Shown here: in pieces, positions 38,825 through 47,860 of the stretch
Layout: the number at the start of each line of letters is the position of its first letter
Numbering within the stretch: position 1 is the first letter of the stretch
From: Prochlorococcus sp. AG-347-J19
GTDB lineage: Bacteria; Cyanobacteriota; Cyanobacteriia; PCC-6307; Cyanobiaceae
Length of the DNA stretch: 64,000 nucleotides
NCBI GenBank assembly: GCA_003279015.1
Contig: QCBV01000003.1
Location: 1-64,000 of the forward strand
Direction of reading: 5' to 3'
Position numbers and translations under genes: made by a program
The notes under the pieces: generated by a model
The model's database searches: none
Told to the model about the DNA's origin: nothing
The model's input: the letters and a program-made list of their open reading frames with translations, nothing else

Positions 38825-39144
38825 TTCTTCAATGAGATGTGTACCCTCTATGCAAAAAAAGTCTTGATCTTTTGGAGATGATCCTCTTTTAAATGATCTA
38901 AATCTTTTAACTAGATTATTGTTTTTACTAGTTATTTTTAAAAAAGTATTTTCTATGAGTATTTTAAAAAATTTGTTATCAACTATATTTTAATTACATA
39001 AATATTTTGATCAATTATTTATTAAATTTTTATTTACCAAGAAATCAAAAAATACATTTTACTTTTAATTAATATTCATGACGTTACATAGGGTGGACTT
39101 AATATTATTAGTTTGTCATGATGAATCTAATAAATTAAGTCTTA

Positions 39145-40515
39145 ATGATTTGCGGAAGCAAAACGAAGTCATATCTTAAATCGCAAAATTTAAAGATTCT
39201 TGGCCAAGGCAAGTTAAATGGAATAGTTGAAATAAGTGGTGCGAAGAATTCCGCCTTAGTTTTATTAGCCTCATCATTGCTAACTAATGAAAAAATAATT
39301 CTTGAGAATGTACCTTTTCTCACTGATATTGAAAAGATGGGGAATATCTTAAAGAATTTAGGTGTGAATTTAGTTCGTAAAAACAAACAGCTAGAAATAG
39401 ATCCAACAACTATTTCGATTAAAGAACTTCCATATGAACTTGTTAAAGGATTAAGAGCTAGTTTCTTTTGTATAGGTGCACTATTAACTAAATTTGGAGA
39501 GGCTCAAGTACCTTTACCAGGTGGATGCAATATTGGTTCAAGGCCAATAGACGAGCACATTAATGGATTAATCGCACTAGGAGCAGACATTATTATTGAA
39601 GAGGGAATTGTAAAGGCAAAAACAAGGGGGAACAAAAATAGACTTCATGGCACTCATATTAAATTAAATTGTCCAAGTGTAGGTGCGACTGAAACTTTAA
39701 TAATGGCAGCATCTTTAGCCAAAGGAAGAACTACTATTGAAAATGCTGCTAGAGAGCCTGAAGTTCAAGATTTATGCCAAATGCTTAATAAAATGGGGGC
39801 AAAAATTTATGACTCCGGTAAAGAAACAATTATTATTGATGGTGTTAATAAGCTTGGCGGATGTACCCATAAAGTAATTCCAGACCGAATAGAAGCTGGA
39901 ACTTTTCTAATTGCTGCTGCTGCAACTTCCTCTTCAATAACAATTTCTCCAGTAATCCCTCATCATCTTGAAGCTGTTACTAATAAGCTTCAAGAGAGTG
40001 GGAGTAAAATTACGATTAAAGGCAATTCGATTTCTATCAAGAGTAAAGAGATTAAAGGAGTAGATATTGAAACAGCTCCATTCCCAGGCTTTCCTACTGA
40101 TTTACAGGCACCATTTACAACTCTAATGACAATCGCAAATGGTGAGTCAAAGATAACTGAAACAATTTTCGAAAATAGAATGAATCATATTTATTTACTT
40201 AATGAAATGGGCGCTAGTATAAAACTAAACAAAAACGTAGCTCACATCAAAGGCGTTAAAACAATTAAAGGGATGAATCTAATTGGCTCAGATTTAAGGT
40301 CATCAGCTGCATTAATAATTGCAGGAATTATTGCAAAAGGTAGTAGTAATTTCTATGGATTAGAACATCTTGATAGAGGTTATGAAAATTTTGAATTAAA
40401 ATTAAAAAGTTTAGGTGTAAAAATAATTAGAGAGATCAGTAAAAATACTTTTAAGGAAAATGGTTATAAAATTGAACCTAAATCTGAGAATCTTTCAAAA
40501 CTTAAAGCAGCTTAG
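39145..40515 (+). CDS. murA: UDP-N-acetylglucosamine 1-carboxyvinyltransferase
   Basis: The 456-residue protein has the MurA fold of two inside-out barrels, the early LNGIVEISGAKNSALVLLA, and the loop PLPGGCNIGSRPIDEH with catalytic Cys128 (the residue attacked by fosfomycin). RAGTF-like IEAGTFLIAAAAT and DLRSSAALIIAG are also present. It starts peptidoglycan precursor synthesis by adding enolpyruvate to UDP-GlcNAc. The C-terminal 20 residues after IIREIS are a polar extension. Confidence 0.95.
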   Translation: MICGSKTKSYLKSQNLKILGQGKLNGIVEISGAKNSALVLLASSLLTNEKIILENVPFLTDIEKMGNILKNLGVNLVRKNKQLEIDPTTISIKELPYELVKGLRASFFCIGALLTKFGEAQVPLPGGCNIGSRPIDEHINGLIALGADIIIEEGIVKAKTRGNKNRLHGTHIKLNCPSVGATETLIMAASLAKGRTTIENAAREPEVQDLCQMLNKMGAKIYDSGKETIIIDGVNKLGGCTHKVIPDRIEAGTFLIAAAATSSSITISPVIPHHLEAVTNKLQESGSKITIKGNSISIKSKEIKGVDIETAPFPGFPTDLQAPFTTLMTIANGESKITETIFENRMNHIYLLNEMGASIKLNKNVAHIKGVKTIKGMNLIGSDLRSSAALIIAGIIAKGSSNFYGLEHLDRGYENFELKLKSLGVKIIREISKNTFKENGYKIEPKSENLSKLKAA

Positions 40516-40553
40516 TCTTTTCCAAATATATTTTTAAAACTAAGAAAGCTGGT

Positions 40554-40664
40554 TCAAACGTAAGCAATATTGATTAGTGAAATACAACCCAAAAATAATA
40601 AAAACAAAACTAAAAAGCGATTAGACCAAATTTTATTTAAACCATTAAATCTGAATTCGTTCAT
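40554..40664 (-). CDS. Tiny membrane protein ORF (36 aa)
   Basis: The frame starts with ATG overlapping the stop of the upstream tiny ORF (ATGA) and encodes 36 residues: a polar, basic first half (NEFRFNGLNKIWSNR) and one hydrophobic helix (FLVLFLLFLGCISLINIAYV). This positive-inside single-span layout is that of photosynthetic or respiratory small subunits, but I do not recognise a family. The overlap with its neighbour argues against chance. Convergent with murA, ending 38 bp after it. Confidence 0.5.
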   Translation of the reverse strand: MNEFRFNGLNKIWSNRFLVLFLLFLGCISLINIAYV

Positions 40665-40768
40665 GCCCAAGTTCCGCTACTAGATCCGAATGTTGTAAGT
40701 ATGGTTACCGCAATAAAAAGGAAAGGGACAAATTTAAAAGATAATTTTTTAGCTTGAGTTTTAGACAT
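40661..40768 (-). CDS. Tiny membrane protein ORF (35 aa)
   Basis: An ATG frame of 35 codons: MSKTQAKKLSFKF, then the hydrophobic VPFLFIAVTILTTFG, ending SSSGTWA. One membrane helix with a basic N-terminus. Its TGA stop overlaps the ATG of the next tiny ORF, so both are likely on one message. AT-rich sequence with AGAAAAAAG lies upstream as a possible ribosome site. It is too short for most gene finders; function unknown. Confidence 0.5.
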   Translation of the reverse strand: MSKTQAKKLSFKFVPFLFIAVTILTTFGSSSGTWA

Positions 40769-41049
40769 TTGCTTTTTTCTTTAATATAACACAATATTAC
40801 TAATCATGAAGCTATCTCCTTTAAAAAAAGAATTTTATTCGCTTTTAATCACAAAAATGTATCATAAATGTTTAAATTTTTCTTTTTACCCTCATTTCTT
40901 GTCAGCAAATGCAATAAATATAATTCTAAGTTTTTATCGAAAAAATTAACTATTAACAAACGTTATCTTGATCACTGTTCATTGACCAAAACAATAGTCA
41001 AGAAGTTGATTTTTGTTATAATAAAAAAGTTCATTTTTTCAAAAGCCTT

Positions 41050-41131
41050 GGGAGCGTGGTGGAATTGGTAGACGCACCGCACTCAAAATGCGGCACCTTC
41101 GGGTATGTCGGTTCAAGTCCGACCGCTCCCA
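41050..41131 (+). tRNA. tRNA-Leu (CAA)
   Basis: The acceptor GGGAGCG pairs with CGCTCCC, followed by discriminator A. The D-arm is TGGTGGAATTGGTAGACGCA, the anticodon stem CCGCA/TGCGG encloses CTCAAAA with anticodon CAA, the variable arm is long (class II) and the T loop is TTCAAGT. CCA is not encoded. Six bases later argD begins. Confidence 0.95.
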
Positions 41132-41136
41132 CTTTG

Positions 41137-42312
41137 ATGAATACCTATAGTCGATTCGATATATCTTTCAAAAAAGGAAAAGGTTGCTGGCTGTGGGACA
41201 ACACAGGTAAGAAGTATCTAGATGCTGTTGCTGGTATCGCGACTTGTAGCTTGGGACATAGCGATAGAGTTTTAGGAAGGAGGCTATCAAGTCAACTAAA
41301 AAAGATCCAGCACATTTCCAATCTCTACAACATTGAAGAACAAGAACAATTAAGCAGAACTTTAACGAATATGAGTTGTGCCAAAAGCGTCTTCTTCTGC
41401 AACAGTGGAGCGGAAGCAAATGAATCAGCAATTAAATTAATTAAAAAATATGGTAATACAACAAATAAAGGTAAAGAATCAATTATTCTCGCAGCAGAAT
41501 CTAGCTTTCATGGAAGGACGCTGGCAGCCTTGAGTGCTACTGGACAGCCCAAATATCAAAAAGGATTCGAACCAATGATTCAAGGGTTTAAATTTTTTAA
41601 ATTTAACAATTTTGATTCGGTAAAAAAAATTTTTGAGGAGTGTGAAAATAATGATCAAAAAATTTCCGGCGTTTTAGTTGAACCAATACAAGGAGAAGGT
41701 GGCGTAATTCCTGGAAGTAAAATATTTTTTAAAAGCCTGAGAGAGATATGTGATAAATATAATTCTCTTCTAATTCTTGATGAGGTCCAAAGTGGAGTAG
41801 GTCGAACAGGGAAAATGTGGGGTTATGAGAATTTAGGAATTGAACCTGATGGATTCACCCTTGCTAAAGGATTAGGAGGAGGTCATGCAATTGGAGCATT
41901 ATTAGTAAAAGAAAAAGCCAACATTTTTTCTCCAGGTGATCATGCAAGCACTTTTGGGGGGAACCCTTTCGCCTGTAAAGCTGCCCTAACTGTATTAGAA
42001 GAAATAAATAGAAGAAATCTTGTCAATAATGTTTATCTAAGAGGGAAACAATTAAGTGCTGGATTTGAAGATTTGTCAAAAAATTTTCCTAATATTATTA
42101 TCGGGAAAAGAGGTTTAGGTTTAATACAAGGTCTTGTGATCAATGATGATTATACTGATGCAAAAAAAATTACATTAAAAGCTTTTGAGAAAGGATTACT
42201 GGTAGTTCCTGCAGGAGGAAACGTTGTAAGGATTGTCCCACCTTTGGTTATATCTCGAAGAGAAATTAATATCCTATTGGATAAGCTAAATTCAATTTTT
42301 GAAGAGTTATAG
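41137..42312 (+). CDS. argD: Acetylornithine aminotransferase
   Basis: This PLP-dependent aminotransferase has CNSGAEANESAIKLIKK, SFHGRTLAALSATGQ, LVEPIQGEGGV, ILDEVQSGVGRTG and the Schiff-base lysine in TLAKGLGGGHAIGA. It makes N-acetylornithine for arginine synthesis. The open frame extends back into the tRNA-Leu gene, which cannot be coding, so I set the start at ATG 41137 (MNTYSRFDISFKKG), giving 391 residues, a normal length. A TTG directly before this ATG is an alternative. Confidence 0.94.
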   Translation: MNTYSRFDISFKKGKGCWLWDNTGKKYLDAVAGIATCSLGHSDRVLGRRLSSQLKKIQHISNLYNIEEQEQLSRTLTNMSCAKSVFFCNSGAEANESAIKLIKKYGNTTNKGKESIILAAESSFHGRTLAALSATGQPKYQKGFEPMIQGFKFFKFNNFDSVKKIFEECENNDQKISGVLVEPIQGEGGVIPGSKIFFKSLREICDKYNSLLILDEVQSGVGRTGKMWGYENLGIEPDGFTLAKGLGGGHAIGALLVKEKANIFSPGDHASTFGGNPFACKAALTVLEEINRRNLVNNVYLRGKQLSAGFEDLSKNFPNIIIGKRGLGLIQGLVINDDYTDAKKITLKAFEKGLLVVPAGGNVVRIVPPLVISRREINILLDKLNSIFEEL

Positions 42313-42323
42313 CAATTTAAATT

Positions 42324-43556
42324 TTGAAAAAAGCTAATCTAAAAGTTTTTGAATTATTATCACCTAAATATGAAAGGGATAATATCAAGTTAGGTTTGTC
42401 AAGAATTAAAAAAGTACTTCAAGAACTTGGTAATCCTTGCGAGGACATCCCGGCTATACAAATTATTGGAACCAATGGGAAAGGATCAATCGCGGCATAT
42501 TTAGAAAGTATACTTTTTGAATCTAAAAGGAATTTTGGTGTAACGACATCTCCCCATCTTTTGGATGTATGCGAGAGGATTAGAGTTAATAAAAAAAATA
42601 TTAACAAAACTGATTTTGAAAAAATCTATAGATTAATAGAAAAAAAATTTTCAACATTTGAATTAACTCCTTTTGAAAAAATCATTTGCTGCGCACTAAA
42701 TTTTTTTGGCAGTAAAAAAGTGGAATTGCTTATTCTTGAAGCTGGCTTAGGGGGACGATTAGACGCGACAACAGCCCATAAATCTAGACCAATAATTGCT
42801 ATTGGGAATATTGGCTTAGACCATAAAGAATTTCTTGGGAATACGATTGAAAAAATTGCCGAAGAAAAATTAGCAGTTATTGAAAAAAACTCAATTGTCA
42901 TCTCATGCAAACAAAATAGTCAAGTTGAAAATTTAATAACAAAAAAAGTTAAAGAGGTTGGAGCCGAAATTATCTGGAAAGATTCAATTTCAAACAGCTA
43001 TGAGCTTGGATTAAAAGGGATTTTTCAAAAGCAAAATGCTTCAGTAGCTGTTGGAGCAATTGAAGCGCTGAATAATTTGGGATTTAATATCAAAGAAAAA
43101 CACATATCTGAAGGCCTTAAAAAGACATCTTGGAATGGAAGGCTAGAAATAATAAATTATTTGAACAAAGAAATTCTTGTAGATTGCGCACATAATTATC
43201 CTGCTGCAAAAGCACTATCTCACGAGCGAAGGAATTGGGAGAATGAAGGTAAAGGAATTTATTGGATTTTAGGTGTCCAAAGACAAAAAGATATTTACGC
43301 AATATTAAAAACACTTCTAAAGAAAAATGATCACTTATTACTCGTGCCAGTTCCAAACCAATCTAGTTGGCAATTAAAAGATCTCTCTCATATTAAAGAA
43401 ATTGACCTTCAAAAAACAATTGAATTTAAAACATTTGAACTTGCCATTGAGTATTTATTTTCTCTAGAAAAATGGCCACCTAATCATCCTGTTCTAACAG
43501 GTTCTATTTTTTTAGTTGCAGAATTTATTAAATTTACAAATAAACATAAATGTTAA
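42324..43556 (+). CDS. folC: Folylpolyglutamate synthase / dihydrofolate synthase
   Basis: The 410-residue Mur-ligase-type protein has the ATP loop IIGTNGKGSIAAYLE, TTSPHLLDVCERI, LEAGLGGRLDATT and LDHKEFLGNTIEKIAEEKLAV. It adds glutamate to dihydropteroate and folates. The start is TTG at 42324, 11 bp after argD, so the two are probably cotranscribed. It overlaps the convergent FAD-dehydrogenase gene by 4 bp at the 3' end. Confidence 0.93.
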   Translation: MKKANLKVFELLSPKYERDNIKLGLSRIKKVLQELGNPCEDIPAIQIIGTNGKGSIAAYLESILFESKRNFGVTTSPHLLDVCERIRVNKKNINKTDFEKIYRLIEKKFSTFELTPFEKIICCALNFFGSKKVELLILEAGLGGRLDATTAHKSRPIIAIGNIGLDHKEFLGNTIEKIAEEKLAVIEKNSIVISCKQNSQVENLITKKVKEVGAEIIWKDSISNSYELGLKGIFQKQNASVAVGAIEALNNLGFNIKEKHISEGLKKTSWNGRLEIINYLNKEILVDCAHNYPAAKALSHERRNWENEGKGIYWILGVQRQKDIYAILKTLLKKNDHLLLVPVPNQSSWQLKDLSHIKEIDLQKTIEFKTFELAIEYLFSLEKWPPNHPVLTGSIFLVAEFIKFTNKHKC

Positions 43557-44908
43557 ATATTGAATTGTTCTTTTACTTCCCAACCTTCCAATTTTCCAGG
43601 ATTTAATAGTCCTTTAGGATCAAATTTTAATTTCGCTTTTACTTGATCTGAGTCAACCACACCCAAACCTCCGCCTTCGACAGTTAAAACATGGGGATTA
43701 AAAATAAAAGCACCAAGTTTCTTACAATCTTCCATTATTTCATTTAATTCATCTGTCCCATTCCACTTTAATACCGGCAAAGCAGCTAATCGCGGTGATC
43801 CTTGTTGAGAAACTGCCTCTAAATGCCAAAGAACTTTTCTACCCCATTTTTTTCTCAAAAAATTAATCAATTCTAATTCATTATTAAGTGGCAAAAGCAT
43901 CTGTAAATAAGTCCAATTTTTATCCTTAGACCTCATATGAAGAGTTGTATGATTCCATACAACTTCAGAAATTCCATTAACGAGTTTTTCTTCTTCCCCA
44001 AGGAGGGTAAATTCAACTTTGAATTTTTTACAAATCAACTCAATCGTTTTTGTACCTCCAAGAGTAGATTGAATTAATATCTTGTGACTTCTAGAATTAT
44101 TTTTAAACCATTTTGGCATTTGATCTACAATTTCATCTTCAAGAATTGCTCCTAGTTTCAGATCAATTGCTGCGCTGGTCAGAGTTTTTAATATTTCTAT
44201 TGTTTTTTTAAATTCAATACAGTCGATAACTATTGAATACCAATTACGTTTGATATCAGTTGCAAGTAGTAAAGAAGTAATTATTCCATTAGTCCCATAA
44301 GCATGATTTAGAGGTTCGGATTCTTCAGCATCAAATTTTAATAATTCAGGTTTTTCATTCATAGTTACTGCCTCTAAACCAATAAGATTTCCTGGATCTC
44401 TTAAAAATCCCCACCTAATTGAACCAATACCTCCTGATCCACCTGCAATAAAACCTCCAATTGTTGCAGTTTTCCAAGTACTAGGAAGCAACCTCAATTC
44501 CCTCCCATATTTCTCTAATTGGTTATTCAAATCTCCCATCACACAACCAGACTGTACTTTTACAAAACCTGTATCTGGATCAAATTCTTCTAACTTATTA
44601 AAGTGACTCATCTGCATTACAACTCCTTTAAACAATGGGACAGCTTGTCCATAATTACCTGTACCTGAACCCCTTAAAGTAAGTGGGACAGAAAATTCCC
44701 AACAAATTTCTGCTACTTCCTTTACTGCTTTGTGATCACTAGGTCTTACCACCAAATCAGCAATACATTCGTCTAATTTTTCAGTAAGGATTGGAGAGTA
44801 GTTATAAAAATCTTTTGATAGCCTTTTTATGTCAGATTGGCTTTCAATTATCTCTAAATTTTTGACTTCCCTAAATTTGTCTATAAATTTAAAAGTGTTT
44901 GATGTCAT
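43553..44908 (-). CDS. FAD-binding oxidoreductase (glycolate-dehydrogenase GlcD-like)
   Basis: The 451-residue protein has the FAD_binding_4 domain: LVVRPSDHKAVKEVAEIC, LTLRGSGTGNYGQAVP and ATIGGFIAGGSGGIGSIRWG. The C-terminal domain ends DPKGLLNPGKLEG, a common close of this family. It could oxidise glycolate, D-lactate or another 2-hydroxy acid; glycolate is plausible in a photorespiring cyanobacterium. It follows the cytosine-deaminase gene by 38 bp on the same strand; the link is not explained by known pathways. Confidence 0.82.
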   Translation of the reverse strand: MTSNTFKFIDKFREVKNLEIIESQSDIKRLSKDFYNYSPILTEKLDECIADLVVRPSDHKAVKEVAEICWEFSVPLTLRGSGTGNYGQAVPLFKGVVMQMSHFNKLEEFDPDTGFVKVQSGCVMGDLNNQLEKYGRELRLLPSTWKTATIGGFIAGGSGGIGSIRWGFLRDPGNLIGLEAVTMNEKPELLKFDAEESEPLNHAYGTNGIITSLLLATDIKRNWYSIVIDCIEFKKTIEILKTLTSAAIDLKLGAILEDEIVDQMPKWFKNNSRSHKILIQSTLGGTKTIELICKKFKVEFTLLGEEEKLVNGISEVVWNHTTLHMRSKDKNWTYLQMLLPLNNELELINFLRKKWGRKVLWHLEAVSQQGSPRLAALPVLKWNGTDELNEIMEDCKKLGAFIFNPHVLTVEGGGLGVVDSDQVKAKLKFDPKGLLNPGKLEGWEVKEQFNI

Positions 44909-44946
44909 TAATTAAATTCTTATTGTTTTGTATATAAATTAGCCGA

Positions 44947-46182
44947 TTAGCAATATAAATCGCCTTTTATAAACACTTTTCTCTTTAATGAACTCGAAAA
45001 AACATCTGCCCATCTTTGTGCATCTAAAATCACAAAATCAGCAGGACAACCTTTTTTAATTAAACCATCCCATTCTAAGTTTAATAATCTGCTTGGAGCT
45101 AAAAAAATAGAAGATAGAGTCATTCTCTCCCAGGGATTTAGTTGAAGCATAGGTATAGAGCAAGACAACATATAAAAAGGATCAAAATTACCAAATGGGT
45201 ACCAGGGATCTTGAACGTTATCACTACCTAGAGATACATCGACGTGTGATTTTTGTAATTGCTTTATTGGAGCAACTGGTCTTTTTAATGAGGTAGTTTT
45301 ATTACTTCGATTGAGCAGCCAAAAATTTGTTAGAGGTAAAGCAATAACTTTAATATTTTTCTCAGCCATTTTTTCTCCTAAATTTAAAATCTCTCTATGA
45401 CTTAGAGAAATAAGACTACTCAAATGACTACAAGTAATTGGAATACTTTTAATTTTTAAATTTTCGATTGTATCTAATAAAACTTTTATTCCTGCTCCAG
45501 GCTCGATAATTGACTCATCTATATGCAAATCAATTTCTAATTTATATTTACTAGCCAGAAGAAGCATCTTTGCGAGAAATTTGCTTGTATCTTTTTTATT
45601 GAAAGGAGGAACAATTACACCTCCTAAAATACCTCCATTAGATGAAAATATTTTTGCCAAATCTTCTCCATTAGTTGTATCCCAGAACTCCAATGGAGCT
45701 AAAGCAACGAATTGTAAAGTCAACTCAGATGAAAATTTTTTTTGTAATTTAAAAAGTTCAATCCAAATATCAATAGATTGACTTTTGTAAGTATCAATAT
45801 GACTTCTAATAGCTCGGTATCCATTTTGTATGGCGAGTTTTAATGATTTCTCAACTCTTTCAAGAACCTTTTCTGTAGTTCTAGTTTTATGTTCTTCAAG
45901 ATTTACTGATAATGCTCCTCCATAGTTTGAATCCAGATTAGGAAAGTCTGCCCATGTAAAAGATTTATCAAAATGCGAATGCGTTTCAACAAATCTTGGC
46001 AATAAAATATTTTTTGGTTTTGTAACTTTATTTTCTGAAGGTTTTAACGCAGAGACAAATCCGTCCTCCCAACAAATGGAAACTGAACAAAATTCCTCTA
46101 TATCTATAGTGAGGTTATCTATATCTTCTATTAAACAAAGGCTTCTGGGAATAAGAACCTCAGCTGTGCCGGAATTACTCAA
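44947..46182 (-). CDS. Cytosine-deaminase-like amidohydrolase
   Basis: The 411-residue protein has the metal-dependent hydrolase layout: LPRFVETHSHFDKSFTW (HxH-type metal motif), DLHIDESI, TCSHLSSL and GSDNVQDPWYPFG, with the close WDGLIKKGCPADFVILDAQ. These match the cytosine deaminase/CodA subgroup, which turns cytosine into uracil or acts on other N-heterocycles. The start is TTG. It is followed by the FAD-dehydrogenase gene. The real substrate may be another pyrimidine or creatinine-like compound. Confidence 0.82.
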   Translation of the reverse strand: MSNSGTAEVLIPRSLCLIEDIDNLTIDIEEFCSVSICWEDGFVSALKPSENKVTKPKNILLPRFVETHSHFDKSFTWADFPNLDSNYGGALSVNLEEHKTRTTEKVLERVEKSLKLAIQNGYRAIRSHIDTYKSQSIDIWIELFKLQKKFSSELTLQFVALAPLEFWDTTNGEDLAKIFSSNGGILGGVIVPPFNKKDTSKFLAKMLLLASKYKLEIDLHIDESIIEPGAGIKVLLDTIENLKIKSIPITCSHLSSLISLSHREILNLGEKMAEKNIKVIALPLTNFWLLNRSNKTTSLKRPVAPIKQLQKSHVDVSLGSDNVQDPWYPFGNFDPFYMLSCSIPMLQLNPWERMTLSSIFLAPSRLLNLEWDGLIKKGCPADFVILDAQRWADVFSSSLKRKVFIKGDLYC

Positions 46183-46310
46183 ATTTTTAAATTTTCTTTT
46201 ATTTTAAATCATAAGAAAACTTTACTGAATTAGAAAATAATTCAAATTTCGCTAAAAGATAAAAATAACTATGAAAAATTCCCCTTGAGTTGTTAAATTT
46301 ATAAATGTGA

Positions 46311-46384
46311 GGCGGGCGTCGCCAAGTGGTTAAGGCAGCGGCTTGTGGCGCCGCTATTCGGGGGTTCGAATCCCCTCGCTCGCC
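46311..46384 (+). tRNA. tRNA-His (GTG)
   Basis: The acceptor GCGGGCG pairs with CGCTCGC (one G-T pair). The extra G at 46311 can pair with discriminator C, the G-1 identity mark of tRNA-His. The anticodon stem GCGGC/GCCGC holds TTGTGGC with anticodon GTG, and the T loop is TTCGAAT. CCA is not encoded. Confidence 0.95.
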
Positions 46385-46456
46385 CTCAAAAATATTGCAG
46401 CAAAATTATTTAACTTGTAATTTTGAATTAAAGAATCATAAAAAATTCCTAGCAAA

Positions 46457-47860
46457 GTGCTAACAAAAACAAAATCAGACAAAAAAAAATCTCAAAAGAA
46501 TTCAACTACTGGCAGTTATTGGATAACCACATTTGGATGCCAAATGAACAAGGCTGATTCTGAGAGAATGGCTGGGACATTAGAGAAAATGGGATATACA
46601 AGAGCAGATAATGAATTAAATGCCGATTTGGTCTTATACAATACATGCACTATTAGAGATAATGCAGAGCAAAAAGTTTATAGCTTTCTAGGAAGACAAG
46701 CAAAAAGAAAGCATAAAATACCTAGCTTAAAACTTGTTGTTGCAGGTTGTCTTGCTCAGCAAGAAGGAGAATCCTTACTAAGAAGGGTCCCAGAACTTGA
46801 TTTGGTTATGGGGCCTCAACACGTAAATAATCTTGAGAATCTTCTGGAGAAAGTTGATTTAGGAAATCAAGTTGCTGCCACAGAAGAAACCTTCATTTCT
46901 GAAGATATAACAAGTGCCAGAAGAGAAAGCTCTATTTGTGGCTGGGTTAATATCATCTATGGATGTAATGAAAGATGTTCATATTGTGTAGTACCCTCTG
47001 TCAGAGGTAAAGAGCAATCAAGATATCCAAATGCGATAAAAAGTGAGATCCAAAAATTGGCTGATGATAATTTTAAAGAAATTACTCTTTTGGGTCAGAA
47101 CATTGATGCTTATGGTAGAGATCTCCCAGGAACAACAAAAGAGGGGAGAAAAGAAAATACTCTTACTGATCTTTTGTATTATATTCATGATGTTCAAGGA
47201 ATTCGCAGAATAAGATTTGCTACTAGTCATCCAAGATATTTTTCAAAAAGGTTGATTCAAGCTTGTTATGAACTTGATAAAGTTTGTGAACATTTCCATA
47301 TCCCCTTCCAAAGTGGAAATGATGAAATTTTAAAGCAAATGTCAAGAGGATATTCTATTAAAAAGTATAAAAATATTATCGAGAATATAAGGTCATTAAT
47401 GCCAGATGCATCAATCACAGCTGACGCGATAGTAGCTTTTCCAGGAGAAACCGAACAACAATATCAAGATACATTAAAGCTCATATCAGAAATTGGCTTT
47501 GATCAGGTGAATACAGCAGCATACTCTCCAAGACCAAATACGCCTGCAGCAGTTTGGACGAATCAACTTTCGGAAGAGGTAAAAAAAGCTAGATTAAAAG
47601 AAATTAATGATTTGGTCGAGAAAACTGCTAGGAGTAGAAATCAAAGATATATCAATAATATCGAAAGCGTTTTAATTGAGGGTTTAAATCCAAAAAATTC
47701 CTCGCAAATTATGGGTAGAACTAGAACAAATAGATTAACTTTCGTAGAGATTCCCAAAAACATTAATTTTAATTTTTCATTGGGAGATGAGATAGATGTC
47801 AAAATAAAGGAAGCAAGACCTTTTTCTTTAACAGGCGGACTTTATTTAAAATCTTTTTAA
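46457..47860 (+). CDS. miaB: tRNA-2-methylthio-N6-isopentenyladenosine synthase MiaB
   Basis: The 467-residue radical SAM enzyme has the N-terminal cluster domain ([39 protein letters not shown]), the radical SAM triad in [16 protein letters not shown], and a C-terminal TRAM domain. It adds the methylthio group to i6A37 of tRNAs. The start is GTG at 46457. It is followed by ddl with no gap: the stop TAA is directly followed by ATG. Confidence 0.95.
   Translation: MLTKTKSDKKKSQKNSTTGSYWITTFGCQMNKADSERMAGTLEKMGYTRADNELNADLVLYNTCTIRDNAEQKVYSFLGRQAKRKHKIPSLKLVVAGCLAQQEGESLLRRVPELDLVMGPQHVNNLENLLEKVDLGNQVAATEETFISEDITSARRESSICGWVNIIYGCNERCSYCVVPSVRGKEQSRYPNAIKSEIQKLADDNFKEITLLGQNIDAYGRDLPGTTKEGRKENTLTDLLYYIHDVQGIRRIRFATSHPRYFSKRLIQACYELDKVCEHFHIPFQSGNDEILKQMSRGYSIKKYKNIIENIRSLMPDASITADAIVAFPGETEQQYQDTLKLISEIGFDQVNTAAYSPRPNTPAAVWTNQLSEEVKKARLKEINDLVEKTARSRNQRYINNIESVLIEGLNPKNSSQIMGRTRTNRLTFVEIPKNINFNFSLGDEIDVKIKEARPFSLTGGLYLKSF

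Noticed and set aside
40868-41071. A 67-codon plus-strand frame before tRNA-Leu
   Set aside because: It runs into the tRNA gene, is Lys/Phe/Ile-rich as expected of AT-rich noise, and has no domain.
41056-41136. Upstream extension of the argD frame
   Set aside because: It lies inside tRNA-Leu; the conserved protein starts at ATG 41137.
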